Part shown: piece by piece, positions 47,600-59,800 of the stretch
How the letters are laid out: every line of letters starts with the position of its first letter
Numbering within the stretch: position 1 is the first letter of the stretch
DNA from: Triatoma infestans
Lineage: Eukaryota > Arthropoda > Insecta > Hemiptera > Reduviidae
Assembly (NCBI GenBank): GCA_011037195.1
Contig: JAAEAF010014941.1
Span: 124,001-188,000 of the forward strand
Length of the DNA stretch: 64,000 nucleotides
Direction: 5' to 3'
Position numbers and translations under genes: made by a program
Notes under the pieces: model-generated
Told to the model about the DNA's origin: nothing
The model's input: only the letters and a program-made list of their open reading frames with translations
Databases searched by the model: none

Positions 47600-47795
47600 A
47601 TCAGAGTTTGAGTTTTACACAATAGAGTGTGTAAACTAAATTTGCTCTGTGCAAGTCCATGTTGTCACACTGTCTAAAAACGCATCCTGAAGATGGGCGA
47701 ATGCCCGACTGCCACAAAATGAAGCAGGCTACCACGGAAAATGTCTCTGATGCTTTCCAGCTCTGCGGAACCAACCACCACCACAACTATTTTTA
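47600..47795 (+). mobile_element. relative of the hammerhead element, ribozyme broken
   Basis: Single-orientation copy with GCTCTGTGCAAGTCCATG, CATCCTGAAGA, GGGC-GAAT-GCCC, then a deletion removing GAAACCGGTC, followed by GAAGCAGGCTACCACGG and the complete right end GCGGAACCAACCACCACC. It shows the full right terminus missing from 28415-28668. Confidence 0.68.
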
Positions 47796-48079
47796 TAATA
47801 TTATTTTAATTGGATTAACAACACAATTTTTTGCCAACGAATTGTTTATAAATATAATTTTTGTTGATTAATTTACTTTATTTTTTTTTATTAACAAAAA
47901 TTTTTAGAATATTTTTTTTTTTGGAGAACGAGAAACAATGAAGAACAATGTAAAATAATAAAACAAGTAATTTTGCGTAATTATGCAAAACACTATTAGT
48001 AGTTGGAGTTTAAGTTAAGAATCAAAATAATAACCGTAGATTAAAAGTCAATTTTTCTGTGCAGACAACTTAATTTGCT

Positions 48080-49690
48080 GCACTCAGGGATGCCAAAAAG
48101 AAGAGAAAGTCAGCTGACATTGCATTGCTAGATGTGATCGGCGCTATTGACAATATAGGGCACGCGCATATAATGAAATCACTGAAGGCGAAAGGCTCTA
48201 TATTTAATTTCGGCCCCTCTTACCATCAACTCAACACACATAAGCCTTGGAGCGAAGAAGCCGGGTGAAATCCCTATATGGCGAGAAGTCCCACAAGGCG
48301 GACTTCTCTATTAAATATCCCTATCTCCCTTGATCTTCTATTCTATTTAAATTGCCATAGATTACACATATTATGAAGTCTGCGACAGGCTCTTGGCAAA
48401 TACGATGGGGTATAAACTTCATGAGACTGGTATCATCCTTACCGGATTCGTGGACGATCAGGCAGTGAGCCCGTAGCGTAGAAGCGGTTGAACGTATAAT
48501 TAACTTAATCCAGCTTCTGTTCAGAGAGGTAGGTTTGTCACTGAATCCAGCTAAGAGTACAGCAGTGATAATCAGGGAGGGAGTACTCTCTCGGTCTAAG
48601 CTTATGAAGTATTTAGGATGCTCCTTTTCTGACGAACTTGTGGTGAACGAGGAATCGGTGAAAAAATTAAATGTTAATTTAGCCAAGCTTACAGCATCCA
48701 AATTGTTAAAGCACGATCAAAAGCTAAATGTCCTCAACCAGTACCTGTTCCCTGCACTGACTTATCCTCTTCAATCATCACCTAGGGATTGTATACCGGT
48801 TTACCGGTTAACCGATAAATTGGCAAAAAACGTTCGGAAAACTACCGGTAATTCGGTAAATGAAAAATCCATACTACAAATTTTTATGTAGAAATACTGT
48901 ATTTATAGATATAAAAGGGCTAAAGGGGCATTGAAAATAAAAAAAACAGGCAAGTATAAGCAACAATATAACTAATTATTAATTTTATGTGAGATATTTT
49001 TTGTTTGCGTTTGAGAGCCGCTGTAAATCGTACAGAAAGCGCTAGTTACAGTTACCATACGTGATTTGTTGTGCTCTGCAGTTTTTTGAGTTTTTTAAAG
49101 GTTTAAAATCTTTACAATGAACGTTTTTTTTTAAAGAGTCATTAGATATCTCCTTTTTTTAATATTTAAAAATAATAATATGTAAATATATCACGTATTT
49201 TTTAATAGCAATTTTGCATATACCACATTATGACAGGGCATTAATGCAATATTATTGTAAAGTAACATTAAAATTTGAACCTTAAATAAATTTTTTACTT
49301 CTAACAACTGTTTAAAATAATTAAATAAAAATATTTATTACAAGATTCTATTATTATGCCTTAAGATTGTGCAAAACATGTTTTATTCAAACAAATTATT
49401 TATGTATTATTACAAAAAAACATACATAACTTGCATTATTCTAAAAAAAAAAAATTGACCGGTAATTTACCGGTAAACCGGTATTTTATTTTCATTTCCG
49501 AATTACCGGTATATGAAAAAGTAATAAGTACAATTCCTATTATCACCTCTCACTAAGCTTCGCCCTGCATTGTTGGACAGTATAGACGTCACCATAAGGC
49601 GGTACGTGAAAGCCACAAATAGCGTCCGCTGACATAAATAGCGGTATGCCCAGCATTTGGGGATACCCAAAGATATTTCCCTTTTTTAGA
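48080..49690 (+). pseudogene. R2-like LINE reverse transcriptase fragment, split by an insertion
   Basis: Frame pieces in order: ALRDAKKKRKSADIALLDV with IDNIGHAHIMKSL (RT motif with the first catalytic Asp), LTGFVDDQAV (the YxDD box, here FVDD), IINLIQLLFREVGLSLNPAK, KLMKYLGCSF, YLFPALTYPLQSSP. After the insertion it resumes PLTKLRPALLDSIDVTIRRY. R2-type LINEs normally target 28S rDNA; no rDNA is seen here. Several frameshifts and stops make it inactive. Confidence 0.75.
48783..49539. mobile_element. hAT-like non-autonomous DNA transposon
   Basis: An insert of about 757 bp sits inside the R2-like frame. Ends are TAGGGATTGTA and, inverted, TAGGAATTGTA. The flanks TCATCACC (48775-48782) and TTATCACC (49540-49547) are an 8-bp target duplication with one mismatch. 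Subterminal regions carry many ACCGGT repeats in both orientations. No transposase ORF. The 8-bp duplication points to the hAT superfamily. Confidence 0.75.
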
Positions 49691-49849
49691 AAATAGGATA
49701 TTCTAGAAAATAGCTTAAAATTATCTTTAAACTACGCATTCTTACTAGACCTAATGTTTATTACTACACCTAAATGTTACTATAACCTATGTAACTTAGT
49801 GCAATGTGCTATCCCAACACTGTTAACATTAAGGGATATTAAATGTATT

Positions 49850-50110
49850 GCTATAACTCGAAGTTGGAAGAAATCGGTTAATTAAGGTGAAAGTCCAACT
49901 TAACAGAATAGTTTTTAGAGAATCTGTTTTTGAATTTTCAATTTTTTTAAACCTAGATAGCTTACGAAAAACCTATCACTTTCATTTGAAATATTTTTTA
50001 GCAAAAATTGATTTTTTAGGATGGCCTAAGAAGTTAGATAGCCAGGAAATGATCCAAGCGGTACTCTACAAATCACATTTAATGGTATCTATTAAGCGCT
50101 GAGAATCAAC
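49850..50110 (+). repeat. family P fragment P17
   Basis: AACTCGAAGTTGGAAGAAAT, CGGTTAATTAAGG, AACAGAATAGTTTTTAGAG and CTATCACTTTCATTTGAAAT match a P unit. It lies just downstream of the host gene's end. Confidence 0.5.
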
Positions 50111-50330
50111 AAGAATAAAAATTCTACGTTCAAAGAAAAATTATACCTAATTAGAGAATTTTTTTACCAATTTTTGCTGTCCATTGAAATGTAATTGATT
50201 ATTTAAAACCCTGTAAGAGGTACTGCAGTCATATTCTAGCTTATAAAATATCTGGAACGGCATAATTATAAAATGCCCATTCATTTTTGTTATATAGTTA
50301 ATAAAAAGGAAGTTATTTGTGAGATTTCTG

Positions 50331-50336
50331 TTTATT
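50331..50336 (-). promoter_or_regulatory. candidate polyadenylation signal of the GNAT gene
   Basis: AATAAA on the minus strand (TTTATT on plus) about 140 nt after the stop codon. It is the nearest clear hexamer I saw; in AT-rich DNA it could be chance. Confidence 0.4.
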
Positions 50337-50473
50337 TCTAATCGTAAGATCCTTTTTCAATAATGTTACCGTTTATGTTTTATATATCTAAATTAGCATT
50401 AATCCAGTACACTTCAGCTGGCTACATATCTTTTGTTCTCCGTTTGTACCATTTTCGGTTGTAGTTTTCTAGA

Positions 50474-50853
50474 TTACTTCTTTTTCTTTTTCTTTTTCTT
50501 TTCTTTTGTAGGTTCGTCATTCAGGGTTGTGCTTTCGCTGAATATATCCCTGGACTTGACAACAGTGCTTTCAGAAGGTTCTATACCTTCCCCAGGAATT
50601 TCTTTGGGGTCAGGCTTAGAAATGTATGAGTCAATTTGAGGAACATCCAGATATTTTATCATTAGACAAGCATATAATTCATTTTCTATTCTAATTTTAC
50701 TCCAGGCTTCATATGTAAGCATTGCAACTTGCAAATAATCATATTTTTCTGCGACATACTGTGAGGAAAATGAAGTGAATATCGAAACAATTAGAGGTAT
50801 CTGAAGGCAATGGCACATTGTTTCAGCTGCATCTAATAACGCTTTTCCAATAC
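50474..50853 (-). CDS. GNAT gene, terminal exon with poly-Lys C-terminus
   Basis: The acceptor is TTTCGTAG|GTATTGG at 50853. Encoded order: IGKALLDAAETMCHCLQIPL (helix after the acetyl-CoA loop), IFTSFSSQ (at the place of the family's conserved Ser pair), a short strand ending LTYEAW, an acidic and Ser-rich tail of about 60 residues, then KEKKKKKKKK and TAA. A minus-strand AATAAA lies at 50336-50331, about 140 nt beyond the stop. Confidence 0.8.
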
Positions 50854-53800
50854 CTACGAAAAAGCACTAATTTTACTTTTCTATTTAAATATAAATGTCA
50901 GTATGCAAAATAATAACGTAATGGTGCAAAAAGTGGTGGTGAAATGATTGAACAAACGAGCAATCAATAAACTCACAGTTAATATATTTACATTTTGCTG
51001 AGTGGGGAGAAAAGAGTGTATAGAGCGAGTGAAGAGTCTATCCGTCCAAAGAGTGAATGATTATGATAAGTTGGTAGCACGATGAATGCCGGATTATGTT
51101 GCGAGTTGCTTGAAGAGTGATGTAACAAGTTAGAACTCTAGCTTTTCTAATTAAAGTTAATGAGAAGGCAGATAGGTTCGTCAAATAGTCACCTTTCCCC
51201 CTTCATTGGTCCCGAATGTGCCGTTGGTGGGTCTCTGGGCACATGTTGTCAACTTGCAAGCATGGATAGCCTCACAGCATTCAGCCTATGGATGAGCTGG
51301 ATTGTCGGCAGTCTTAAAATGCTCATTGGGAATCCGGGCACGGCTAATTATGAGATCTTGTCTTTCAGAACTCTCTCAGTCTGGTTGGAGCCCATACTGG
51401 ACATTGTGCTGTATGGATACCTCTATTTAATACCTCTCATGCCAGATTCCTTTTCTAGATTTTGTGAGACAGAGGAAGAAACACTATCCAGCTTATGAAA
51501 ACAGCTTGGCCTTTGAGGAAATTAGGTTCGGAATCTTGTTCAGAACAGATGTCTCTGTAACTTACAATTACGCATTTCCCTTTAAGGTTATAGTTCTATT
51601 TGTTCGGAACCTTAGATGGGTTAGACCCCGGCCTAAATTTTGATAGACCCGGGCTTTTTCCTTTGTTGTTGTTTTCCTTTGGGCTAAGCTATGTGGTCTA
51701 GTGAGGCTTTGGATAGGGCTTGGTCACTCCCGCAGACCAACATTAATAATAGTAATTACTATAAATTCTACACTTAGATTATAATAATAAGTGTTTTTGA
51801 ATAATTTAGGTTGGTAATGATATTTTTTTAATATCGAAACGTCCCTTTAACTGAAACAAATAATCTACATAAAATGCAGTAGGTAGATTATTTACTTGGT
51901 CACTTGAAAATAAATTTAATATTAATATATTGAAATGCTCAGTATTCACCTTCTACAAAATATCCAAACCTTTTATTTATAATTACACCATCAGAAATAC
52001 AGAATTACAGAGGTCCTCAGTAGTTAAAGATCGGGGTGTTAACTTCTCGGAATCCTTCACTTTTAATGTCCATTATGACTATATAACAGTAAAGGTTTCC
52101 AACTATTAGGCTTTATTTTCCGCAACACAAAAAAAATCAGAAATATTCATTGTTTAGAATTATTATATCTCTCATTGTTCCGACCTATTTTAGAATACTG
52201 CACCCCAGTTTGGAGTCCGCAATGTAATGGGCACAATAAAAGTATTAAGAAAATTCAAAGAAAGTTTCCGAAAAAATTGCCTTCATACAGAATATCTCGA
52301 AGAAAAGATAAATTAGACTGAAATAGGGTCTTCCCTAAAAATTGTTCCTCTTGAAAAGCGGCGAAACCAACTCGATCTGGTAATGCTATATAAAATAATT
52401 CACAACACCATAGACTGTCCTTATATCCTAGAGAACATTCATTTTTATGTCCCTCCAAAACTTACCAAATCCCAAAAATCCTTCTATATCCCTTGCCGGC
52501 CTACAAATTATCTCCTACATTCCCCCTTAATAAGATTGATGGCGTCTACTAACAGTCATTTGCAGTAAATGATCTTTTTCACTTGCCACTAAATCAGTTC
52601 CAATTTATTATCAGGAATATTTCGACCTGTAGTTAATGTCAGACTTCATATTCAAATTATTATGTAACCAAATCCTACGTGCAAATGTTGATCATAAAAA
52701 TTTTATGTGAGAATATTTATATTGTACAAGCAAATTATAATGTGTTATTTTATATATATGCCAATTAATTGATTATTTAGTATATATCTCTATTATAATA
52801 TATACATATTATTTAATGTTCCTATTTGTTTATTCCAATTTTTTTTTTTGGCGCATCGACGGCTTTGGTTATTAGCGCCCGTAATCATTACATATCTTTC
52901 CAATCTGTGGCCACTCGAGCTGGGATGGCACCAGTACCTTATTTGCTCAGCAAAGTAGGGTGGAGCAATGGATGTTAATTTCTTGCACACTTTCCCATTT
53001 AATATTATTATTTATATTTTAATATTATTATTTATTATTATTTTTTATACTATATTATCCTGTAACCTTAAATGTCACTTTATTATTACTTGATATTGCT
53101 TATTGCGTTGTTATTTAGTTTTATATATAATGTAGAAATTTGAATGTGCTCACCTCTAATTAAATGTAATTCCTGTTTAATTTTATTTTTGTTATTGAAC
53201 TTTTCTAAAATGAATAAATAATCTATAAGAAAATGAGTTATTTGATTCCTTAGATATACGCAGCCATTCTCATGCAAAATACTTAAGTTTTCCGGTTGTG
53301 ACTTCGTCAGTTTACAAAAAACTATTGACATGGTCTAAACCAGAAAGCCCAAATGTTTAAAAGACTTATTGTTTGTTCACGAATTTTACCTTAAACAGTT
53401 CTTATATACAAGGTAAAACTATTCTTGATGAATTCATCAAGAAGCTGTCAACATGACCAACAGTGTCGCCTTTAGCTCTGATTCTAATTATGCAAATCAC
53501 TACTATTTCGCCCAAGTAGTAACTATAATTCTCATCAAATATATTGTAAATATCAAGTAAAAGTGGTGCGTAGGTTTATTCGAATACCGATGAAAACTAT
53601 CTCCTGATCTGCTACTAAGCTAGCAACAAAATAGAATATGAAAATTGCTCTCATTATCTCATTACCGGTGCTTTCTCCGGAAAAAATGTAAAAGTAGAAA
53701 ATTTTAGAATAAGTACAAATAAAGGAAAGTGGAGAAGAAAAGTTATTCTTTAGTCATTATTCGAAATACAAGAGAGAAGGCCTTTACATCAATAACATTC

Positions 53801-56800
53801 CAAACTTAGTAACTGGTTTTCCCCAAAATTCTGTATGTAGACAAATTTTTAGTTTTTGTTTTAAATTTTTCTTCAAATTCAATGCAACATATAAAAATGC
53901 TTGTATTGTTGACAGCAGATATGTCCTACTGAAGATTGGGACCATTCCACAAACATTTAGGGAAAATAAGAAGATTGTTGTTTTTTCTTAACAATTTCTC
54001 ACCCAAAACTTCGACAATTTTCCAAATAATATATTTAATGGGAGTGTCGAACAAAAATTCCTCAGTTCATCTGATATTTACTTTTTAGTTCAGAAATTGG
54101 TTTGAATCTGATTGCTCTGGGCAATTTAAAACTCTGAGGCTTTGTTGGAACAAATACAATTATATGTTGTTTTAGGGATATTGATGAAAATTAATATTAT
54201 TTTTCTAATATTTTTTTTTTTTGCGCATCAACTGCCAGGGTCATCAGCGCCCTCACAAAGTGCCTTTAGTATTCAACCACACAACCACACATTTCTATCA
54301 TACGAGAATCACACAAATAAATACACTCATTCTATAAATACATTCATCCCAAAATAAACACCATTTACACACATTTATACCTACCACCATTGGGGTGGAA
54401 TACTCTATATTCTTCGCACCCCGTTTATTTTATTTTTTAATATTAATATTAATTTAAGTTCCATTCCACGTATAATCACTAAGAGAAAATAATTAAATCC
54501 CGAAAAGATAAATGATCTTCACTGAAATATTATGCATAAGTTTGCTTAAATCAACAAGAATAAACATGTTGGGCATCCAAGTAGTTATTAAATTCACTTA
54601 CCTTGGTTTTGATGCTCTTTGTCTACAGCCCACACATAGATTTTGTAATAGCAGCGAGCCTCAAAAAATAAGTCAATGACGTTAAATAGACAATAACGGA
54701 ATCGCAAAAACTTAGTCAAGTATTCATCTGAATAACCCTAGATAAATGATGATGATGATAGATAAATATAAACACATAAAACATAGAAAGTAAATAATCA
54801 ATAGATTTGCAAATTATATATACTCTGTAATCATCGTCAAATACACATGGTATAACAGTCACTTTTTCCTCGACAGGTATTATATCCACAGGTGGTTCAA
54901 ATCTAGGATGTGATTTCTGCAGAGTGCTTTTCCTAAATAACTGGAGAAGTAAAAAACAATCACTGGTTATTACAATAGCAACAATAATAAATAACTAAAT
55001 AATTAGCAGGAAGGGATTAGTTCAATGATAGTGCGCAGGGCTTCCAGCGGAGATCCCGGGTTCGAGTCCAGCAGTGCTGCCATAGATTTTTCCTTCCTGG
55101 GAGCCTCTACAGCTCACTGCCCGGAGTGTTGTCTGTAACCAGAGAACCCTGTACGCGCAGTCACTGAGGGCGCCAGTGACCATAGATAGGCGCCTTAAAT
55201 TGAAAACATAATATAAAAAAAAATAATCGTTTAGCTCTAGAAGTAGATATTCCCAGAAATGTGAGTAAAGTAATCAAGGTGACCAGAACGTGCGGCAAGT
55301 TTTTTTCCTTTATCAGTTTTGATATATTTGTCACTTTTTTAATTATACCATCACATTTTAAAAAATCTGTTGGGAAACACTCGCAACATTCCCTTACTTT
55401 TTACTTTCTCTTAAACCCTAGTGAGATGTCTATTTTTTGAAATTAAGTTTGCACTAGAAATACATGTTTTGAGGTCACGAGTAAGTGGCCATGGTCGATA
55501 TGGGCGTGCGAATGTAGATGTGTATGTATGCATCTATGAATGTGTGCAGTATGTGAACGAAATGGCCGTGTGGCCATACGAATGAGTGCAGGCCTTCCTT
55601 ACTAGCCAATGCTGACTTAATAAGCACGTACATCGAATGGGCCTGTGTAGGTTTTCTCAGGAAGAAGAAGAAACAGCATTGCACGTATGGTGTTGAAGTG
55701 ACTGAAATTTCACCACTATGGGACGGAGAAACTGATGCCTTCAAGCTCACTCAGGATTCACTCAGGCTCCTAAGCCTAATTAAACAGAGAGGGTACACCA
55801 ACTAGTGAATGCCACAATAGACCCGTAGGGATGGCGGTAACATAGGCTTAATAGCTAACCCCCAAAAAATCTAATCTAATCTACAATAATTAACCGATCT
55901 TTTTAAACTTGAAATTTTAATAAGAAGGAAATGGCACTTTAGAGAGAAGGCAAAAATCACCGCTCCCTTAAAACAGCTAAAATAATGTTCATGGAGAAAG
56001 TAAAAGTAGAAGAGCCACAAGTGTAAAGAATGTCTTTATAGCCTTTTCGAGAAAAAAACAACGCGAAAAACTGAGGAAAACATTTTAGTAACATGGTAAT
56101 CCAATTTTCAGATGGGCATAGGATGGGGGGCAGGAAGTTCAACTTGGTATTCCGTTTAGGTACTAACACCGCATCTGACGGTTTGGGATAAAATCCATTA
56201 ACCGGAAGGATGACTTTACTGGATGATTTTATTCAGTTTCTCGCGATTTTCCCGAAAACGGGTCCAACGATTTTCTTTAAACTTCGTATACAATCTGCAC
56301 ACTTAAATACCTATCACTTTTATTTGAAACATTTGTGCAGGAAAATTGATTTTTTTGGCATTCTGGAGAAAATCATTAGCTTTAGCATTCTTCTAAAGTA
56401 CTACTTCTATACAATATACTTGCTAATATCCAAATTTAAAGAAATATGTTAAACGGAAGTGTCATGTTACAAAAAAGGTTTTTGTGTTTTTTGGCATTTC
56501 TCGAAAACAAATATAAATTGTGTAAATATTAGTTGTAGTATTATTCAGGAAGAGCTTTCATTTGGGGGTGTCATAGTATTTTTGATTCATATTTGGACAT
56601 TTAAATGGTATAGCGATATGGGTAAATATTAGTTGTAGAATTATTCAGGAAGAGCTTTATTCATTTGGGTTGTCATAATATGTTTCTACATACTTTTCTC
56701 TGTTAATTTGTAATATCGTACTGGCCAATTAGTGTAATATACTTTAGTAATAAATATATGAAATCTGAGCGACATGCTATGAGTTTCTTGGCCAACCCTT

Positions 56801-59800
56801 ATATTTTCTTAATTTCTTTTTGTTAGGATTTATTAATAAATATAGTATTCATTTATAAGTATAATATTAATGAATTTATTTAATTTTTGTAAGTGATTAT
56901 TTGTTAGAAAAACTTTATTTAAATTATTTTATTACTATTTATAAACAATATTACTGTTTACTATTTAAAATATTACTATTTAATTACTATTTAAAATATT
57001 ACTGTTTTATAACTATTTTAAATTATCTTTATTACAAGTTTCAATTACGCGACCAATGTGAGGGTATTCATATTCATATTTCCTATGGCCCTATGAAGGG
57101 GTGTCTTTCTGTTCTGTGCTAGTTGTTCTAACGTATGCTGGTTTTTGGTAGCTGCTTCCCGATGGGGTAGTGATCAATTGATTGATACTCAGCTAGCCAG
57201 GTGTTTATTCATCTGGCTCCCCGTTGGAATGGCGATCAATTAGATGATACTCAGTCATCTTAGGATTCGTTACTTTGGCTTTGGTCCGTTCCGGTAAAGG
57301 TATGGTAATTCGACGTAAATTGGACTTGCTGTTTACTTCGGTGACCTACTGTGATCTATTGGACAATCCTACTGACTGCGCCAATTATGTATTTCTATTT
57401 GATTCAATATTTTTAAAAAGATTTGTTTTCCAAAGTAAACTACAAACATACGAACAACTAGAGTGACAATGCACTAATACATACAAGTGACAGAACAGTA
57501 GCAACTGGCTTAAAGACTTATAATGACACTATGACAGAGTGTGTGAAAATTACATTCAATATATATTATTCTTATTCACTAACACATAGAATAATACGTA
57601 CAATAAGATTCTGTGAGAAACTTCTAATCTAGTTACAAATACGAGTATTGTTTTAGTATATATTACTAATTTGCAATTTCTTTCATTACTTACAGAAGAT
57701 TTTGTCTGAGTTTTGCGAAAAGATGCTGGCGGCTGCTTCTTACCCTTAGTAGCAGTCTTTTTTTTCTTTTTACGATCAGGAACCGATTTCTTTGAAGAAC
57801 TCTGCATTTCTTTCTTTTTAACATTTTGCAATTCCATTTCTTCTTTTTCGTTCTCTAATTCCATTTGTTTCAACTAAAATTAATACAATAGAATAAAAAA
57901 AAATTAAAAAAAACGCAGTGTGACAGAAGGCATTAGCTTTCTTCATCATTTTTTTCACACTAAAACTTAACTTTCATTATATTAATTAAACTAAATTAAA
58001 CATAAACTGAAATGTCGAAAACATTACAGCGCTCCAGAATGCCCTAAAATACATATTCTGGATAATGTTCGAAATAAAAATATTACCTTCTCTTACTCTT
58101 ATTTATATATTTAAATTGCATAGCGAATTAGATAAATATTAGTTGTAGAATTATTCAGGAAGAGCTTTATTCATTTGGGGATGTATAATATGTTTATACA
58201 TACTTTTGTCTGTTAATTTCTAACATTATACTGGCCAATCAGTGTAATCTAATTTATTAATAAATGTATGAAATCTAAGCGACATGCTATGAGTTACTTG
58301 GCCAGATAATTTTGAAATTAGGTTTGCACCAGAAACAAATGTTTTGAGGTCCCCTAAAGACGAAAACGGAACAAAATCTCTCAAAAACGAAAAATTACAG
58401 AACGCTCAAACTTAATACTCTCTAACTCTGTTTAGGTATTCCGCTTATATGGATGTGATAATAAGTTTTCGGTTAATATTCGGTTAATAAACAGCAACTT
58501 TAATGAACTTTATTTTGTTTTTGTTTTGGGGGAGCAGCTACATAAAGTTGCCTTCTTCAGTACTACTATCTTCAGTATTCTATCGCTTATAATAAATATT
58601 ACAATATATTAGATACATTTCTAGAATACATAATTTGAGAAAATCGGAATATAAATTTACGAACTGATATTTTAGTTGGCTCGCTGTCGCGAGTTGCCGA
58701 TTTTATAATATAGTTTGAATCAATTGTACTCAACTTGGGCAAACAATCTTCCACTTGAAGTTGTTTCCAGTCCCGTCTAGAGCTAGGGTAAATGGGGATA
58801 ACAAAACCGGCCATCTGAAGTATTAAGAGCAGTTGCCAGCCCAAGTTTAAGGAGTTAACAAGTCACAACCGTGAAAGGTTTACCCACCCAGCCACACCGT
58901 TAGAACAAGCAAGAGTTCTAACTTATCCCTTCATTCTTTAGACGACTCACATCAGCCTACCATCAGCGTACATTCATCGCTCCGTCACTCTGCCCTTCAT
59001 ATACTCTTTTCTCCTTATCGAGTAAATGTAAAACATAAATTCTGGGTAAAGTATAAATTTTGTGTTCATATTTTAAAATCCAATCTTCTTTGTGCTACCT
59101 ATTCCTCCTTAACTACGGTCACTACACAATACTCTGAACAATCATAATGTCTGAAAAATATTTCATATAAAGTAATAGACCAAATATGTTAGTAAACGCA
59201 CTAAGTTTACAGAAAATTTTCTGCAACGCCGGTTTCTGCGTTTTTTCAGAAAAGCACAAAAATGGAATAAACATATCAGCAGATCGCTATCACTGGTTTA
59301 TTTTGACCAAAAACTTCTTGTCGCATCTCTTACAATATCAAAAAGGATTATAAAATTTAAATTAACTGCTTTAGTTTTCTGAATAACCGCATTCCTTCAC
59401 TCGCTCTCTCTCTCCCTCTCTCTCTCTCTCACACACACACATACACACACACGCACAAACTGACTTCACTTTTCTTTTTTTTTTTTGGCGCATCGACTGC
59501 TGTGGTCATTAGCGCCCCATATTTATTATACATCTTTCCAATCCGTATGCCACTCGAGCTGGGATGACACCTGTACCTTATTTGGCAGCCACCACAATAC
59601 TTTGTTCAGCAAAGTAGGGTGGAGCCGTTGGTTGTTAATTTTCTTCTTCCCACACTTCCCCACTTATGTTATCGATCTAGTCGACGAGAGGGAGTGTGGA
59701 ATATTATTATGTCATCCCTTAACTTCTAGAACATGACGGGGGGTGATTTGGTCAAAAACCAAAAGCATCATTATTTCCATTTGTAATTATAATTTTCATA

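Noticed and set aside
48321..48701. 126-codon minus-strand frame
   Set aside because: Antisense shadow of the R2-like RT fragment, whose motifs are all on plus.
51825..51845. CGAAACGTCC as a hammerhead half
   Set aside because: No CUGANGA box or stem II upstream.
1682..55224. tRNA genes suggested by GGTTCGAGTCC boxes
   Set aside because: Each lies in a SINE with a shared non-tRNA body and A-rich tail; the cloverleaf cannot be completed.
27830..55885. AATCTAATCT runs as interstitial telomere repeat
   Set aside because: The insect telomere unit is TTAGG; these runs occur exactly at LINE-B 3' ends.
57275..57466. 63-codon plus-strand frame
   Set aside because: No motif, inside the GNAT intron, opposite strand, no splice support.
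58540..58570. Possible further hammerhead (TACTGAAGAAGGCAAC on minus)
   Set aside because: The CUGAAGA-like box is there but no GAAA...GUC side or stem II partner follows.
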